A DNA stretch of 64,000 nt from Acephala macrosclerotiorum. Lineage: Eukaryota > Ascomycota > Leotiomycetes > Helotiales > Mollisiaceae. The stretch lies in the NCBI GenBank assembly GCA_014904845.1, contig MU119204.1, forward strand, positions 682,001 to 746,000, in the 5' to 3' direction. Made by a program: the position numbers and the translations under genes. The notes under the pieces were generated by a model. That model was not told the DNA's origin. It made no database searches and saw only the letters and a program-made list of their open reading frames with translations. This document shows, one piece after another, positions 34,140 to 46,721 of the stretch (position 1 is the stretch's first letter; each line of letters begins with the position of its first letter).

Positions 34140-34597
34140 TACTGTATGCCTGTCTTGCAGGGTTAATGCCGACGGAACGGCAGATTTTGCCCGCCGCCAA
34201 AACGAGCTTTCAGTTCGCCGCGCCACGAGAGTCACGTTGTTTTTACTCTTCAGCCGCTTATGAAATGCATCTCAATTTGAGCATGGACTTGAAAAAATCG
34301 AGGCTTTTCTTATGGTCTACCTAGCTACGTAAGGTGCTTGATGCATGATCTGAAAGTCATCGCCTCCCTAAGCTTGTTTTCCTATCGCTCGTATTGTTCC
34401 CATCCATCCATCCATCCCTCCCAACATGCTCCTACCAGCATGAGGCTTCATCTTGCCCAGGAACGCAGAGGAATCGTAGTCATCGTGTCTATCTGCAAGA
34501 CCGATGAATAAAAGAACGCAAATATCGCCGAAAAAGAACTGTCTAAGATGCTGATAAGAAGCGATCGCTAGAGCCCGAGAAGAGGAATGTTTGATGT
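34140..34597. other. intergenic, 3' flank of gsp1
   Basis: No frame of note. A short (CATC)n-like run is seen near 34403. Confidence 0.5.
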
Positions 34598-35541
34598 TTA
34601 CAGGTCGGCGTCATCCTCATCAGGAAGTGGCATCTGAGCAGCATCTTGCATCTCCTTTTGGTATTGGTCAAGAAGGGCTTGGTCGACGGTGGCGGTTGGG
34701 GGAGCAAGAGCGGGAGCAGCAACGAATTCCTATGCAATGTTAGACATGGTTTATCTGATTTGGTTACTGCGCTACTAACCAGAGTAGGGTTTCCGACGAG
34801 CTTGCGTGCCAACCAGAGGAAAGGCTTCTCGAAGTTGTAGTTTGACTTGGCCGAGATATCATAATATTGAAGGTTCTTCTTTCGGTGAAAGGTGATCGTC
34901 TTAGCCTTGACCTTTCGCTCCTTCACATCAACTTTATTTCCGGTGAGGACGATTGGGATATTCTCGCAGACACGGACCAAGTCACCTAGATCGATAATGT
35001 CAGTATGAGCCACAGTATGTGTTGGTTGGTGAACTCACGGTGCCAGTTGGGAACATTCTTATAGGTGATCCGGGAAGTGACGTCGAACATGATGATACCG
35101 CACTGTCCGTTGATATAGTATCCATCACGAAGACCTCCGAACTTCTCTTGTCCTGCAGTATCCCAGACATCGAATTGGATGTTACCCAAGTTCTGCAGAA
35201 AGTTAGTACATGTTGTAGGATTTGAGCGGACTGGTGGGGCATACGGTGCTGAACCCCAGAGGGTGAACTTCGACACCAAGCGTGGCAATGTACTTCTTCT
35301 CGAATTCACCAGTCAAATGGCGCTTAACGAAGGTGGTCTGTCTTGTTGTCAGTATAGATCGATGTCACAAATGCGCCACCGGAGCCTGGACTGGGCTGGA
35401 ATGATGGAATGAGGGGAAGTATATTCCAGCACCAAGTTGTCGCAGCAGCGCATCCAGCTCATAAGAGCTACACACCTTTCCAGTTCCTCCATCGCCGACA
35501 AGGACGAGCTTGAAGGTAGGGACTTGGGCAGCTTCAGCCAT
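34598..35541 (-). CDS. gsp1: Ran/Gsp1 nuclear transport GTPase
   Basis: Five exons, 35541-35476, 35337-35245, 35192-35039, 34985-34780 and 34729-34598, give exactly 216 residues, the standard Ran length. P-loop GDGGTGK|TTFVKRH spans intron 1; switch [16 protein letters not shown], switch [19 protein letters not shown], guanine motifs GNKVD and [13 protein letters not shown] are all present. The C-terminal switch ends in DEDDADL, the acidic tail that RanBP1 recognises. No CAAX box occurs, as expected for Ran. The protein drives nuclear import and export and spindle assembly through its RCC1/RanGAP cycle. Introns are 48-138 bp, dividing the gene within its G-motifs. Confidence 0.97.
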
Positions 35542-36202
35542 GGTTGTAGATGGGGTGTTAGGTAGAAGGTGATGTAAACAGAGCCCAACAGGATCTATCG
35601 AGGCTGCGATAAAGCGGTTAGCCAACGCAGGAAGATTGACGACAGACTGGGAGACGATGCGCAGGTAGAGGTGAAGGTAGATAAAGGAATGCGAACCTTT
35701 GCTGTGTTTCGTTTATGGACGTGGTGGAGTATGATTTGATCTCACCAGAATTAGGATGTTTTGATCCAAGCCAGAGGTGGTAGTCAAAAATCTTCTTAGC
35801 GAAGACGCACGTGATCACTTGCAAATTTGTTGCCTGCGCTTCTCGAGGCTTCAGCTGCAGGCATTCACCTTTGTTCATGGAATAAATCGTTTTATCATGT
35901 CTTCGATTGTCATTATTCCTGTTGCCTCCGTTACTCAGAGGCATTGCTGAGATCTCTAAGCTTGTGCTCCACCTTGAACTTCCGGTTTCCATGTGGCTTT
36001 GTGGGGTACCAAACACATCGTAACGGCTTCACTCATTGACGTCCTAATTAATGGTTGCTTTTTGTGGCGAAATTATGCGATTATGTCCTCTGCGATACAT
36101 CCTGCAGAGATTTTCCCATCCATCAACGCCTTTCAGCAATGCTCTAAGACCGACTCAACGCTAGAAAGAACCACCAGGTACACACAGATCCTCACGGACT
36201 AT
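35542..36202. other. intergenic, promoter of gsp1
   Basis: About 660 bp between two genes on the same strand. One CACGTG box is at 35808-35813. No coding frame is supported. Confidence 0.5.
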
Positions 36203-37043
36203 TCACAAAGGCAAAATATGGCATCCCAGAAGGCCTCTTCCTCCCCAATCTCGGCGTGGTGTGAGTGTCAATGACAATTCTCGGCGTTGACGGGAGACCT
36301 TGACAAGCACATTTTGCTGGAACAAGTCAATATCAACTTGAATTGGCAAGGGCTTCAAACTTACCCCTTCATTGCCCTGAACGCACTCTGCGACTCTCTT
36401 CAGCCCATCGTGGTTCCTGATATTCACGTATCCAAAGTTCCGGATCTCATCCCCAGCTTTCAGGCCCGCGGAATCGGCTGGACTTCCATCAACAACACTA
36501 TTAACCTTCGCGAACGGGGGACTAAGCTCTTGGGGAACGGATTGTATTGGTAAGGTAGGACCATTTGATGGACCTCCATTTGTGGCTGGCTCTGCAGTAA
36601 TTCCGCTCTCTGCTAACCGCGCGAAATGTTCGTGGATATGCTTCTCGATGACGGACATGAGAGCCTTGTGGTCGTTCTTTAGGTATATGATGCGGGCTCT
36701 CGTGGTTCGAACTGCCAGATTGTTAGCAAACTCTCTCACGGAAGGGATACAGAGAGTAGCTCTTACTCTGTGCGACATCTAGATCTGCTCGAGGAAAGCC
36801 ATCAGGAGTGAGCAATCTCGTATTCATATTGACTCCATGCTGTTACCGTCAGCAGATATTCTCAAAGTCTTCAAATTGCCATACGGATTGCAACACGCTT
36901 CCTAGAGCTTTGATCTCGGCTTCAAGGTTGTCCTTCTTGACTTGCAGTTCTCCAAGGGTCAAGCCATTTGTTCGGAGTTGATTATCGTTCGATGGTGCCG
37001 TCGTAGGTCCTGAAGGAACAGTAGGAGCATGTAAGTTCTCCAT
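36203..37043 (-). CDS. nas2: 26S proteasome regulatory-particle chaperone Nas2/p27 (PSMD9), PDZ domain
   Basis: Four exons, 37043-36885, 36839-36767, 36711-36365 and 36316-36203, give 230 residues; an in-frame ATG at 37061 would add six. The N-terminal helical module (LQVKKDNLEAEIKALGSVLQS, then HGVNMNTRLLTPDGFPRAD and VAQ|IRTTRARIIYLKNDHK) is the p27 domain that binds the Rpt5 ATPase tail. A PDZ domain follows from about residue 127: PFAKVNSVVDGSPADSAGLK, GDEIRNFG, and the closing QNVLVKVSRQ strand. Nas2 escorts the Rpt4-Rpt5 pair during base assembly and leaves before the proteasome matures. It is divergent from the RhoGEF gene. Confidence 0.93.
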
Positions 37044-37707
37044 ATTGTATGATAGTCCCATTATTTTGAGGTTGTTTGCATGAAAGTATTCTGTGGCAAG
37101 CTTCAAGTTCAGCCTTGTCCCAGGCTACGAAGACGCGCATGGCGGGGTAGGTACTGGAAATATGGATGACTAAGGCGGGACTCCACGTGATCAATCCGTT
37201 CTGAGGACAAAGTTCTCGACATTATCGGACCATCAAGAATGTTTTGTAGCAGCTTCGAGCACGTTGAGAGTTGACTTCAAGTGTAGTCGTCTATATGCTC
37301 GTGACCACTCGGGGTACTGCGACCTTCGCGCTTCTGTTCATTAGTTTATATCCTTCCGCTCCTGAACACCCTCGAATTCCTGGGACACCTTGCGCGTTGC
37401 CAATGTCAGACGAGACCGAATTGGCCTCTAGAGAACTCGGGGCAGGCAATCTCCAAATTTGAAAGACCATGTTTAGTACTTGCGGCTTAGTCCATTGCTC
37501 CTTCCAAGCAGAGGTTGCAGACGTCAGCTTAGTTCTGTTTTATTCTTTCCTCGCTTTTCTACCTTAACTTCACTCATCCCATTCTTCTCTTGCATAGCAT
37601 ACTATGATGCTGTAATAGGTCTTGGTCAACTCAAGATCAATCTTCTTGGAACCCTTGCTCCAATTTGCTCAATTTTGTATTAGACTTCTTGGATTCTCTC
37701 CTGCATC
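37044..37707. promoter_or_regulatory. divergent intergenic region, nas2 / RhoGEF
   Basis: 664 bp between divergent start codons. The RhoGEF-proximal half (37480-37700) is pyrimidine-rich on the plus strand, as expected for a leader. No gene is seen. Confidence 0.45.
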
Positions 37708-40700
37708 ATGGATCTTTCCGACATTGCTCTCGAAGTAGCCAAATCCTTTGGGCTCTCTACACCAACAATTGCTCGTCGTGCCTCTTTGCACATACCGCGA
37801 AAGACAAGCTGGGGCACTCCGATCCCGCCTCCTAGCAAGGTAGAAGACATCACAAGCCCGTCGAAAGAAGACCTGTTCGATAATGTCGAGCTCGATACCA
37901 GAAGTCCTTCATCTGCAAGCACCAATACTGGCAAGTTCAACACTCTGAAAAATATAGCGGCTTTGGGCCTCTCGTTCAACGCAGACGATGCGGAGATTGA
38001 GGAGCCACTCAGCAAACAACGTTTCTCTCTCGATGACGATTCAACATACGAAGTAGATCGGCCTTTCAACAAGTGGGTGAAGAATCTACAGCGACGAGCT
38101 GCAGACCGACGAAAGACTGTTAGCTGCGATGCTACTGTAGATGTTCTTGAAAAGGAGCTTTTCCATACCCCAAGTAAGTCAAATTCTTGGGTCAATATTC
38201 GCCGCTGTGCGCGTTTCCAGAGCTCTGGCGACATGCAATTCGTCTCCGTGCGCACATCATTTTGTGCTCCTGGCACAGGCAGCTTTCCTTCTGCACTCTA
38301 CAAAAGAGGTATACTAAACCCGAGAGTTTAGGTTCTGGCGCTCAACGCAGATCCGCACACAAGAAGTCGTCATCTTCATCTTCCTACGGGTTTGTCACGG
38401 CAGTCAAAAGTGCTAGTATCAGCCTTGCGAGCTTCAGTGTTGCCCCACGGTCTCGAAGAACAGGTGTCTCGTCTCGACAGCAAAGGACGGACCGCAGTAG
38501 TAAGGCTTCCAATGGTGGACGTTTCTCTGAAGACAACTCGTATCTAGCCACACTTGATCAAGGAGTCACAAGTCGTCTACTTCAACGCCGGCGTGTACTC
38601 GAAGAGATCATCAGTACCGAAGAAAACTATCTTGCCGACATCAAATTCTTGACGAATGTAAGCTAACTCACTTTAACTTGTAAAACATAGCTAACACCTC
38701 CAGGTCTACGTAACCTTGCTGGCTTCTATTCATAGTCTTTCGCCAAACCTGCGGGCATCCATCAAGCGTAATCTCAACGAAATCGTCGAGCTACACGATG
38801 AACTTCTCGGAGATTTGCACAAAGCCGTACCCCACTCGGAGTATACACAATCAACTTGCGGCGAACCAGCATTATCTCCACAGCCTAATCATCATCACAG
38901 GTGGAGGAGTCTTGATGCAGTTTCCGATCAAGTTACTGGAGCTGCATGGCTGCAGAAGATACCAGGAATGACAGCCGAACCTAAGGTTGCCGCTGAGGTC
39001 GCTAAAGTCTTTGGGAAGAAAGTGGGAACTATATCCTCCCTCACCACAAGTATCGATGCTGACCATGTTGGCCTAGATAAACCGTTTCTTCATATATGAA
39101 GAGTATGGGGCCAAGTATGAGATTATGCTCAAAGATTTGGCGAATGCATACAGAACTATGCCACGGTGGGACACTTTTCAACGAGGGCTCGAGGCATTGG
39201 CTTCATCATTAGCGTCCATCAACAGTCAACAGGAGAATTCGAGAAAAGCATTAACAGTTGGAGATTTGCTGGTTAAGGTACATCAAATTGTTCCTGGCTT
39301 GTCTGTCCGTCCGAGCTGACCTAATATTACCAAGCCAATACAGCGTGTGTGCAAGTACCCATTGCTGTTTTCAGAGCTCCTGAAGATCACACCGGTATGC
39401 GACTGCCCAGATTCTCATATGGAGATTGAGAACGTTCTCATAAGACTACGCGAAGCTACAAATGGGATCAACAGAGCTACAGATGATCCAAGAATGAAAG
39501 CTACCATGGAGAAATCATGGCTCTTACAAGATCGTCTCGTCTTCCCTGATATGGTCAGTACTCTTGAATTGAGGACATTGAAGTGAGTCGACACTGACAT
39601 CTTCGAATAGCCAGGGGTACAGTCCATCAATGCAGTACGAGCCTTGGGACACGTTCACCTCTGTGGGGTTCTGCACGTATCTTGGCAGACTAAAGACGGC
39701 GTTGACGGCCAGTATCTGATCTGCCTCCTCTATCGAGATTTTCTGCTCCTAGCAAGTGCACCCAAGACCGAGCAGATTTATACAATCCAAGCCTGCATTG
39801 GGCTGTGCGAGATCCACACAGAAGAAGTCGATAACGGCAAAGGTAAGAAGCAATATCCAGGCTCGAGCTCATGAGATTTTTGAATCCGAGACTTGTGACT
39901 GTCTGCAAAAAATCGCAAATGTTGCAATATTTCAGTCCGACCAATTGTGGACAGCCCCGCTCATTCATCGACGTTTTGAAGGAACTCATTGTCTTTTGTG
40001 TCGGTCCAAGACTAACGGGAACGCCCAGGTTTGCAATGCCACACAGCTCCGTTCTCCTGGAAGTTAGTCTTTGAACACGACCATCGGCTGCTCGAAGTCA
40101 CGATGAGTGCGTGCTCGCCAAAGGAGGAGCTCGAATGGCGAAGTCGATTAGCAGATCGTGCCGGCAAAGAACTCCATAATGCAAGAGAGCAAGCATTATT
40201 TACGACCTTATCTCTGGCTATCAAGCCACTAGGCTCTGTTTTTGGAAAGCCAGGTTAGTCTTAACTAACGTTTATTTTCGACCAATCTTCTTTCTTCATG
40301 GTTCAGCCGCCTAACTTTGGCAGGTACCATAGCTAGAAGGATATCGATACACAGAGCAACAACTGTGGGCCCGATGTCAGGACTCTACCAGGTCATTATC
40401 AAGAACACAAATGCTTTCAAAGAATCAGCTTCTTGTGCCAACATCAACAGATCCCAATCTCTACTAACAACAAATCGGATTCCGGTCCTTGCTCCTTCAC
40501 GGGCTGAACGCATCAGACTCGAAGCTCTTCTCACCGAGGTGTGGACCCGTGATATCTTGCCATACCCTGGCATGACTGGTCGAGCTCGTGGCGAGCATCT
40601 TGTTCGTGCTTCGGCAAGTTCCATGATGCGGAAGCTTAGCGTGGCGAGCATTGCAAGCAACTTCACGAAGAGGTCAGGTAGTGTGGCAAGCTTGCACGCG

Positions 40701-41201
40701 GCCACCGAAGATGACGAAGCTGCGAATCATGATATGCCCAAGGTCACCCCAAGGAGACCAAGAAGTGATTCAACTATTCCAGTCTACATGGACGCCCAAG
40801 ATCCGACAAAGTCAAAATTGTCGGTCATCCATGATGTCAAGGAGAACGTCCATCACAGCAATTCCGTTGAGCACCTTGGCCCTCTTACCTCAGCACCCAA
40901 CGGCAGTCCGGCGACCTCTATCCGTAGACTAGCCACGATGAAAGTCAAGAGTTGGAGTCATGATGGACAGAGAATCATTACGCCGCCTTTGAGGACGTCA
41001 AGTGCGAATAGTGTTCGCCAAAGTCAAGGTCAAGTGAGAGCCACTACTCCTCTGTCGATGTCGACAGTCACGGACCCTGCAGGCGAGGATAAGGAGAACA
41101 GTTCGCAAGTGAAGATCTTAGAGACGCCGCAGACGCCGGCTTCAAAGCCGAGGAAGGCGAGGGTTCTTGGGAGGGAGAAGATTCGAAATTTCTTCCGCTG
41201 A
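37708..41201 (+). CDS. Rho guanine nucleotide exchange factor (DH-PH)
   Basis: Eight exons (37708-38173, 38332-38657, 38704-39021, 39077-39277, 39335-39553, 39611-39842, 40029-40253, 40324-41201) give 954 residues in one frame. A Ser-rich N-terminus (about 230 residues) precedes the DH domain, which begins RRRVLEEIISTEENYLADIK (about 240) and continues through RFFIYEEYGAKYEIMLKDLA and the diagnostic helix LVKPIQRVCKYPLLFSELLK. A PH-like region follows (GHVHLCGVLHVSWQ, APFSWKLVFEHDHRL, then KEELEWRSRL). The C-terminal 300 residues are Ser/Thr/Pro-rich and end basic (REKIRNFFR). DH-PH proteins load GTP onto Rho-family GTPases to steer polarity, septation and wall synthesis. Which GTPase it serves cannot be read from the sequence. 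The introns at 38174-38331 and 39843-40028 are longer than the others and least certain. Confidence 0.88.
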
Positions 41202-44200
41202 GTTGAGACGCGAGAAATAGACTTTTTGGAAGAGGGGGGTTGTTTTTACATTCGGCTTGTACATCCTTTGCTGGCTATGGTTATGTGGAAGGACAGCGGG
41301 TGCTGGTCTCATTTTCGTTGGGTTCGCTTTTAGGAGTTAATTCTTCTAGGTTTTGGGACGCTAGAATTAAATGGTGGTAAAAACTGTTTATTTACCATAC
41401 AATAGATTGTATACTTCAACTTTCGATCTTGGTGAGACCGCGAGGACGTAAAGTGTGTTGTGTTCTGTGAAAGTGAAGAGGTAAATGAACACTGGCTGGC
41501 ACCTGATCTCTGTCCTCAGCAAAGGGGATGACAACATTTTCAATGTCCCAGCCTTGTCAGGATTTCCTGGCCATACTTTCTGCGAGACGTAGCTTTCGTG
41601 AACGTTTTGCAATACCTAATTGACTTAGGCCAGTATTTGCAACGCCAGAGAAAGAAACGCAACCTCAGACGACGCAACGCGAAGGACTCGATCAAGAGCT
41701 TTAAAAAAACCGCCGACATACAGCGACTCAAGGTCTGGTCCTTGGAGCCGCCAGTCAGGACTAAGGAGTCGTTGGAGATCTAGGTCAGCTCGGAGGATGC
41801 GAATTTGTTGGATTGTTTGAAAGAATATAGAGCCCAGGGACTGACTGAGTACGGGCATTTTGAAAGCTGCTACTTCATCTTGAACGATGTCTTCCGCTCT
41901 CGGCTCGGCGGAGGGGAGGGAGGCAGGTCTTCGAAAGCACCGACTCTCTTATGTTTAGAAGCTACTACTTCAATCCGACAATGGCTCCCTCCCTCCGCTC
42001 CTCCGCTGAGCGTACAGGCGCGGATGAGAACCCAGCTGCCGCCGCTGAGGAACCTCTTGCCAAATTCCGAATGACCTAACACTCGAGTCTGTAAAAGGTT
42101 ATCGCCAAACAGCTCTCAATCTCTCTCCTCAGCAGAAGACACTTCATCATTTCCAATGTCCCATCGCTGGTGAGACTTCCTGCCCGCGGAGCTTCGTTGT
42201 TCATCACAAGCTACTGTGCTTTCTTACCTCTTGCTTGGCTTTCTTTCTTCTTGTAGCTGGGCGTGATTTACGGATCTTTGGGAGTAGAGTCTGGTTTTGG
42301 GGTCGAGGGCTTACTTCGGGTTAGGGAGAGAGTGACTATTGTAACGTCCACGATGAAATATACTATGCCTGAGGAGATAGAGGATGAGGGTGTTTCTTAG
42401 TGGTAGCCTTTTGCGCTCCCGGGAGTTGCTTAGGGTGGGGGATCTTGCGAGATGGAGATTTGCATGTTCGTCTTTGGGTTGAAGACTGGATATTTCGTTT
42501 TGTGAGTCTAGGACCGGTCATGAACTTTTTTCGTCTTGACTCGAGCATCTTCATATCAGGACGGACAATTAGAGATTCTATCCTGAGGGAAAAGAGGAAC
42601 AATGAAAAATGCCTTCCGAGGGCTTTGGCATCTAAGTACTTGTGATCAATAAATCGAATTGTTTATTCGATCTGAATCTAGGTTTGGGAATGGAAGTGAT
42701 CGCGCAATACTTAGAAAGCAGGTCGAATAATCAACAGTTTAGTTTGGAGGAGCATAGGGCCAACAGTGGAAGACCCTTCGCATAATTCAATCCTTGGAAA
42801 TGTGTTATAGCAATGAATACGAAAAGCTGTGTAATACGGCACTCACTGGAGCTCTCTTGCGATGGTGCATCGCTAGGGTTATGAGTTACAGCACTACTGC
42901 ACCTTCATACCTTACAGCACATCACCCAGAGGACTGGAAAGTGGATTCATGCTAGATCTTAAGGTACAGCACAACACTGCTGTCAGAGCTAACATTCTGC
43001 CTCTGCTCGTCAACGGGCCTTACATGTGGCCTGCCGATCCTATAGATCTAACATCTGCAAACCAGTCCGACAGCAACTGTGGGGCAAGATGGAGACCTTG
43101 CTTAAGGTCGTCAGAATAGACCAACATGAGTCCAGCTCTGAGTTTAGCGCTTTCAGGCTGGTGCTCCTTCGGACCCGACGAGCGGCCGCGAACTGCGTTT
43201 GAAGTTGAGTTGCATGATCTGAAGGTCGCCATGAGGTTGGCGCTTACTGGGACGTGAGAGGAGATTGTTGAAATACTGAAGTGGCTGGTGAGGAATTGTT
43301 GGACGTGATGCGAGCGTAGGCTTCCTTTCGAGGTGGGGTGGGAAATAGTTTGCGATGTCGGGTGACTCGGAAGTGGATGTATTTATGGAGACGATCACAT
43401 ATCGTTCGATGCGGTGCTTGTCCTCGAAGAAGATTTGAATGTGGATAGCAAAAGGAACGAGTCCCAGCGGCTGGGATTACCACGAGCTGATCGAATCGAC
43501 TTGGTCGCATACAGGGACCTGTCGATTGGGTCGAGTCAATATGTACGTAGATCGATGCATGTCTGTGCAGAGCTCAAAATGTTGGTTAAGGAAGAGCACC
43601 GATTGACTGCCAACGAAACCCGAAAATGAGATACAGAAAGGTTCCTTGCAATTGGGTCGACTGTCTTATGAGATGGGGCGATATATTAGGAATGGGAATA
43701 TTGCCGCATTACAACGCTTTTCGCGAAGTTACATTTGCAGCCAGCCGCTACGCAGAGACGGTGAAGAAAGAATGAACTCGTGATGATTGAACAAGCGGGG
43801 ACCAAAAGAGCCACGGCGGTTGAAGCTGCTTGCAGGGATGGAAGACGGCTGGTCCTTCGAGTGCACGTGATTTGAGGTCGTTTTCTGTCCAATGAGAAGA
43901 AGTATAGAACCGCTCGAGGCTGACAAAGAAGCTCGAAATAGAAAAGCCGGCCGCCGCCATTTTTGAGCCTGATGTGATGATCGTCTTTGCTGCACAGATT
44001 GTCACACTTGATAGTGATAGTGACGAAGAGCGATAAATGCGCATACTTCAATCGATGACAGCCACCGCATCATGGACGGGACATGAAGGAGGAGAAGAAG
44101 AAGAAGATGATGAAGAAGAATCGATATCACCTCTTGACGTACGATGTGCACACGGCAGAGCTCACCTCATTCTTGTGAACATGCAGCTGTTTCTGGCTAT

Positions 44201-46165
44201 GCCTCCGCTCAGATATTTTCCCGGTGCTTGACCATCGACCGACCACCGACGGTGCTTGGTCACGTCTGATCGAACAAGCAGGATCAAATCAGGATCGGAT
44301 CAGATTATCGTCTGGTCTGAGCTTTTTGTGCGAGTATCCATCTGGTTTGAATTCTGAAGCGCCCACCCGTCCGGTCTCGTCCTTGGCCGTTTGACTTTGC
44401 TTCAGGAAGCTTGACTCGATCGTGGCTGTGAAGCAAACATGGCAGCAGAAATCAAAACGATCTGATTTAAGGGCATGAGGCTGCCAATGCGGATGTCCCG
44501 TGTCTGTGGTGGTGGGTGAGAGAGTTATCTAATCTTCTGCTACAGATCTCGTTTGAAAGACGCCGACATCAAACCTGCCAGCGTCGGACCGCGTCTCATC
44601 CCCTGTCGGATTTTATCAGATGGCAGGTGTCTGCTACAGTCTAATCGGATAAGATGGTAATGCGCAACGGGGATGAGACGGCACTTTTGGGATGGGTTGA
44701 AGAGGTGTAACTTGTGAAGTTTGTGAGGACGGAGATCGTGCAGCGTCGAGGTCGGAGTCGAGATGGTGAGAATGGAATGAGAGCGATGACATTGGAGAGC
44801 CGAGTTGCCCCTCACTCCACTCCAGGGATAGAACGGTACCTTACTGTTTGCACTCTAGTAGTGGATGGTGCGCCATACCGTATCTGGTCTAGTCACTGCT
44901 GCAATCAATCTAGTTCCCTGCCAACCATCGCTGATTGAACCCCTGCGAACCCTTGCTCTTGGCGAGAGATTCTCTGCAGCGTTCCTCGGCTCCGCAGAGC
45001 ACCACCACTTCTACGCGCCCATGGCTGCATCCCATCCAATAAGCCTCCCCAATCGACCTCAAATCCCATTGTAACCGCTAACACCATGGTGAAGCCCATG
45101 CTGCCACTTACTGACCTTTTCGTGTCCCTCTCTGCCTTGGGGCAGATCCATTGGATCAGAGCTTGGAAGTGCTGGAAGTGCCCTGGCTGTCCGCGAACCG
45201 TTTTCTGTCTTCCCGTGCTGGCGGCTTCCGAGTTGCACTCAGTTGCGGATGCAGCATGCACCATGGGAACAGGCATTTGGCGGTCGCGAACGGGACGACT
45301 AGCCTCAACTGAGCTCCCTGGTCTACTGCCCCCCACCGTCCCTGTCGTTCTTAAACTTGGGATCCCGCATCTTGCTTGACGATCATAGTCGCCCGCAGCA
45401 ACCTCATCCAAAACGTCAACCCTCCTCCAAGACGTCTCAACTCGGAGATCCTACACTCCCCTTAACACGCCTGCCCTCGAATAATCTCCATCCCGACTTT
45501 AGATCAAGCCGGATCAGACGAGCCCGTTCAGAAAGCCTTGACACACTCGATCCACATGTGTTGTCGCTTGCCATAATCGGCTTGCTTCAATACAACCTCC
45601 CTTGCTCATCCTCCTTTCCAGACTTTCGCCGCTCGGATGTCCGCTGTCATAGAAGATCAGATAACCTGTTCATGGTCTGTTCGTTCTTCGAAACCGAACC
45701 ATACCATACCTTATTCGAGTAGGCAAACAAGATCTGATACAGCAATCAAATCGAATCCAGTACGACTCCCGTCTTTCTTCCTCGCCTACCGGTGACAAGG
45801 CGTGGGAGCTAAGATCCCAAGACGAGATATAGATTATCGGCCTCCGCAGGACGAGCCTCCTCTTCTCTTGTTACTGCAGCGCTGTGCACTCGTCGTCGTC
45901 GATAGCCTTTCTTTCTTTCATCGATCAACGGTTCACTCCCTTTCGTTCCTTCGTCCGCAGGCCCGGATCCCTTTATTCCCAAATCCAACTTTATACAACT
46001 TGATTCTTGCCTGCTTCACTCTCTTCGCCAAATCTTTTACGAACTTTAATCCCTTCGCTTCGGTACATTCTTGTTGGGGATTTTAAAGAGAGATTTGGGA
46101 GCAGGACGAGATCGATCAAGGAAGGAAATAGACGGAACGAACAAGAGATCAACGCTTAGAACAAG
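41202..46165. other. 5-kb gene-poor region
   Basis: No conserved protein is recognisable on either strand; the longest frames (168 codons at 44905-45411 minus, 121 at 45357-45722 plus) have odd composition and no splice support. Contents noted: a diverged duplicated block (about 41490-41590 versus 42115-42205), an imperfect inverted repeat at 41893-42012, three TACAGCAC words within 42880-42980, a GAA/GAT-rich purine run near 44085-44120, and a C/T-rich leader-like stretch from about 45,700 up to the next gene. Confidence 0.45.
41893..42012. repeat. imperfect GC-rich inverted repeat
   Basis: The left arm (41901-41927, GGCTCGGCGGAGGGGAGGGA in part) pairs with the right arm (41983-42012, which reads GCTCAGCGGAGGAGCGGAGG on the other strand), separated by about 55 bp. 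The arms match over about 22 bp with small gaps. It could fold as a hairpin in a transcript; no mobile-element features are seen. Confidence 0.45.
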
Positions 46166-46721
46166 ATGGGAAAGCTTATCAAGAACCACTGGGCTCGACT
46201 CATCATCCTCACAGCCAGTGTCTGTAAGTATATCTTTTTTAACACCGGTTCCAATAAACACTAACAAAAGAAAACAGACCAAATAGCAGCCGGCCTCCAC
46301 GGCTTCTTCTGGCCCAAAATCTTTTGGGACTTCCTCACCAAAAACCTCGACCCGGCTGTAAAGCCGATCCCCATCCTCCAATCCATAAACCTACTCTTCG
46401 GTCTCATCATGCTAGCATGGGAATGGCCTCTCGGATTGATTGCTGGAAGTGCGATGCACAGGAGTATCGAGGCGAGACTTGTGGTGTTGCCGCTTGTTGC
46501 GTTGGCGGCCGCGTTGTTGTATCAGGGGACGAATCCGGCCATTTATTATACGATCGGGATGGTGGTTTACTTTTGGGCTTATAGTGAAGGGGAGGTGAGT
46601 TTTCCCTATCTTCAACTCGAAGGCCTGAATGAAAAAGGACGAAGGCTAACGGAAATGCAAATAGATCGTGGTAGCAAAGCCGTGGTCACTACCCCAACGA
46701 ACTCGCCCTGGAAAGGTCTAG
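46166..46721 (+). CDS. small conserved fungal membrane protein, four predicted helices (DUF7727-like)
   Basis: Three exons, 46166-46223, 46278-46594 and 46665-46721, give 143 residues. The protein is nearly all hydrophobic: ARLIILTASVYQIAAGLHGF, then PILQSINLLFGLIMLAWEWP, LVVLPLVALAAALLYQG and AIYYTIGMVVYFWAYSEGE, four helices in all. A short tail IVVAKPWSLPQRTRPGKV comes from the last exon. Aromatic residues FFWPKIFWDF follow the first helix. I recall this type as a conserved fungal family of unknown function; the family name is from memory and unverified. It has no signal peptide beyond its first helix. A pyrimidine-rich leader precedes it. Confidence 0.8.
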
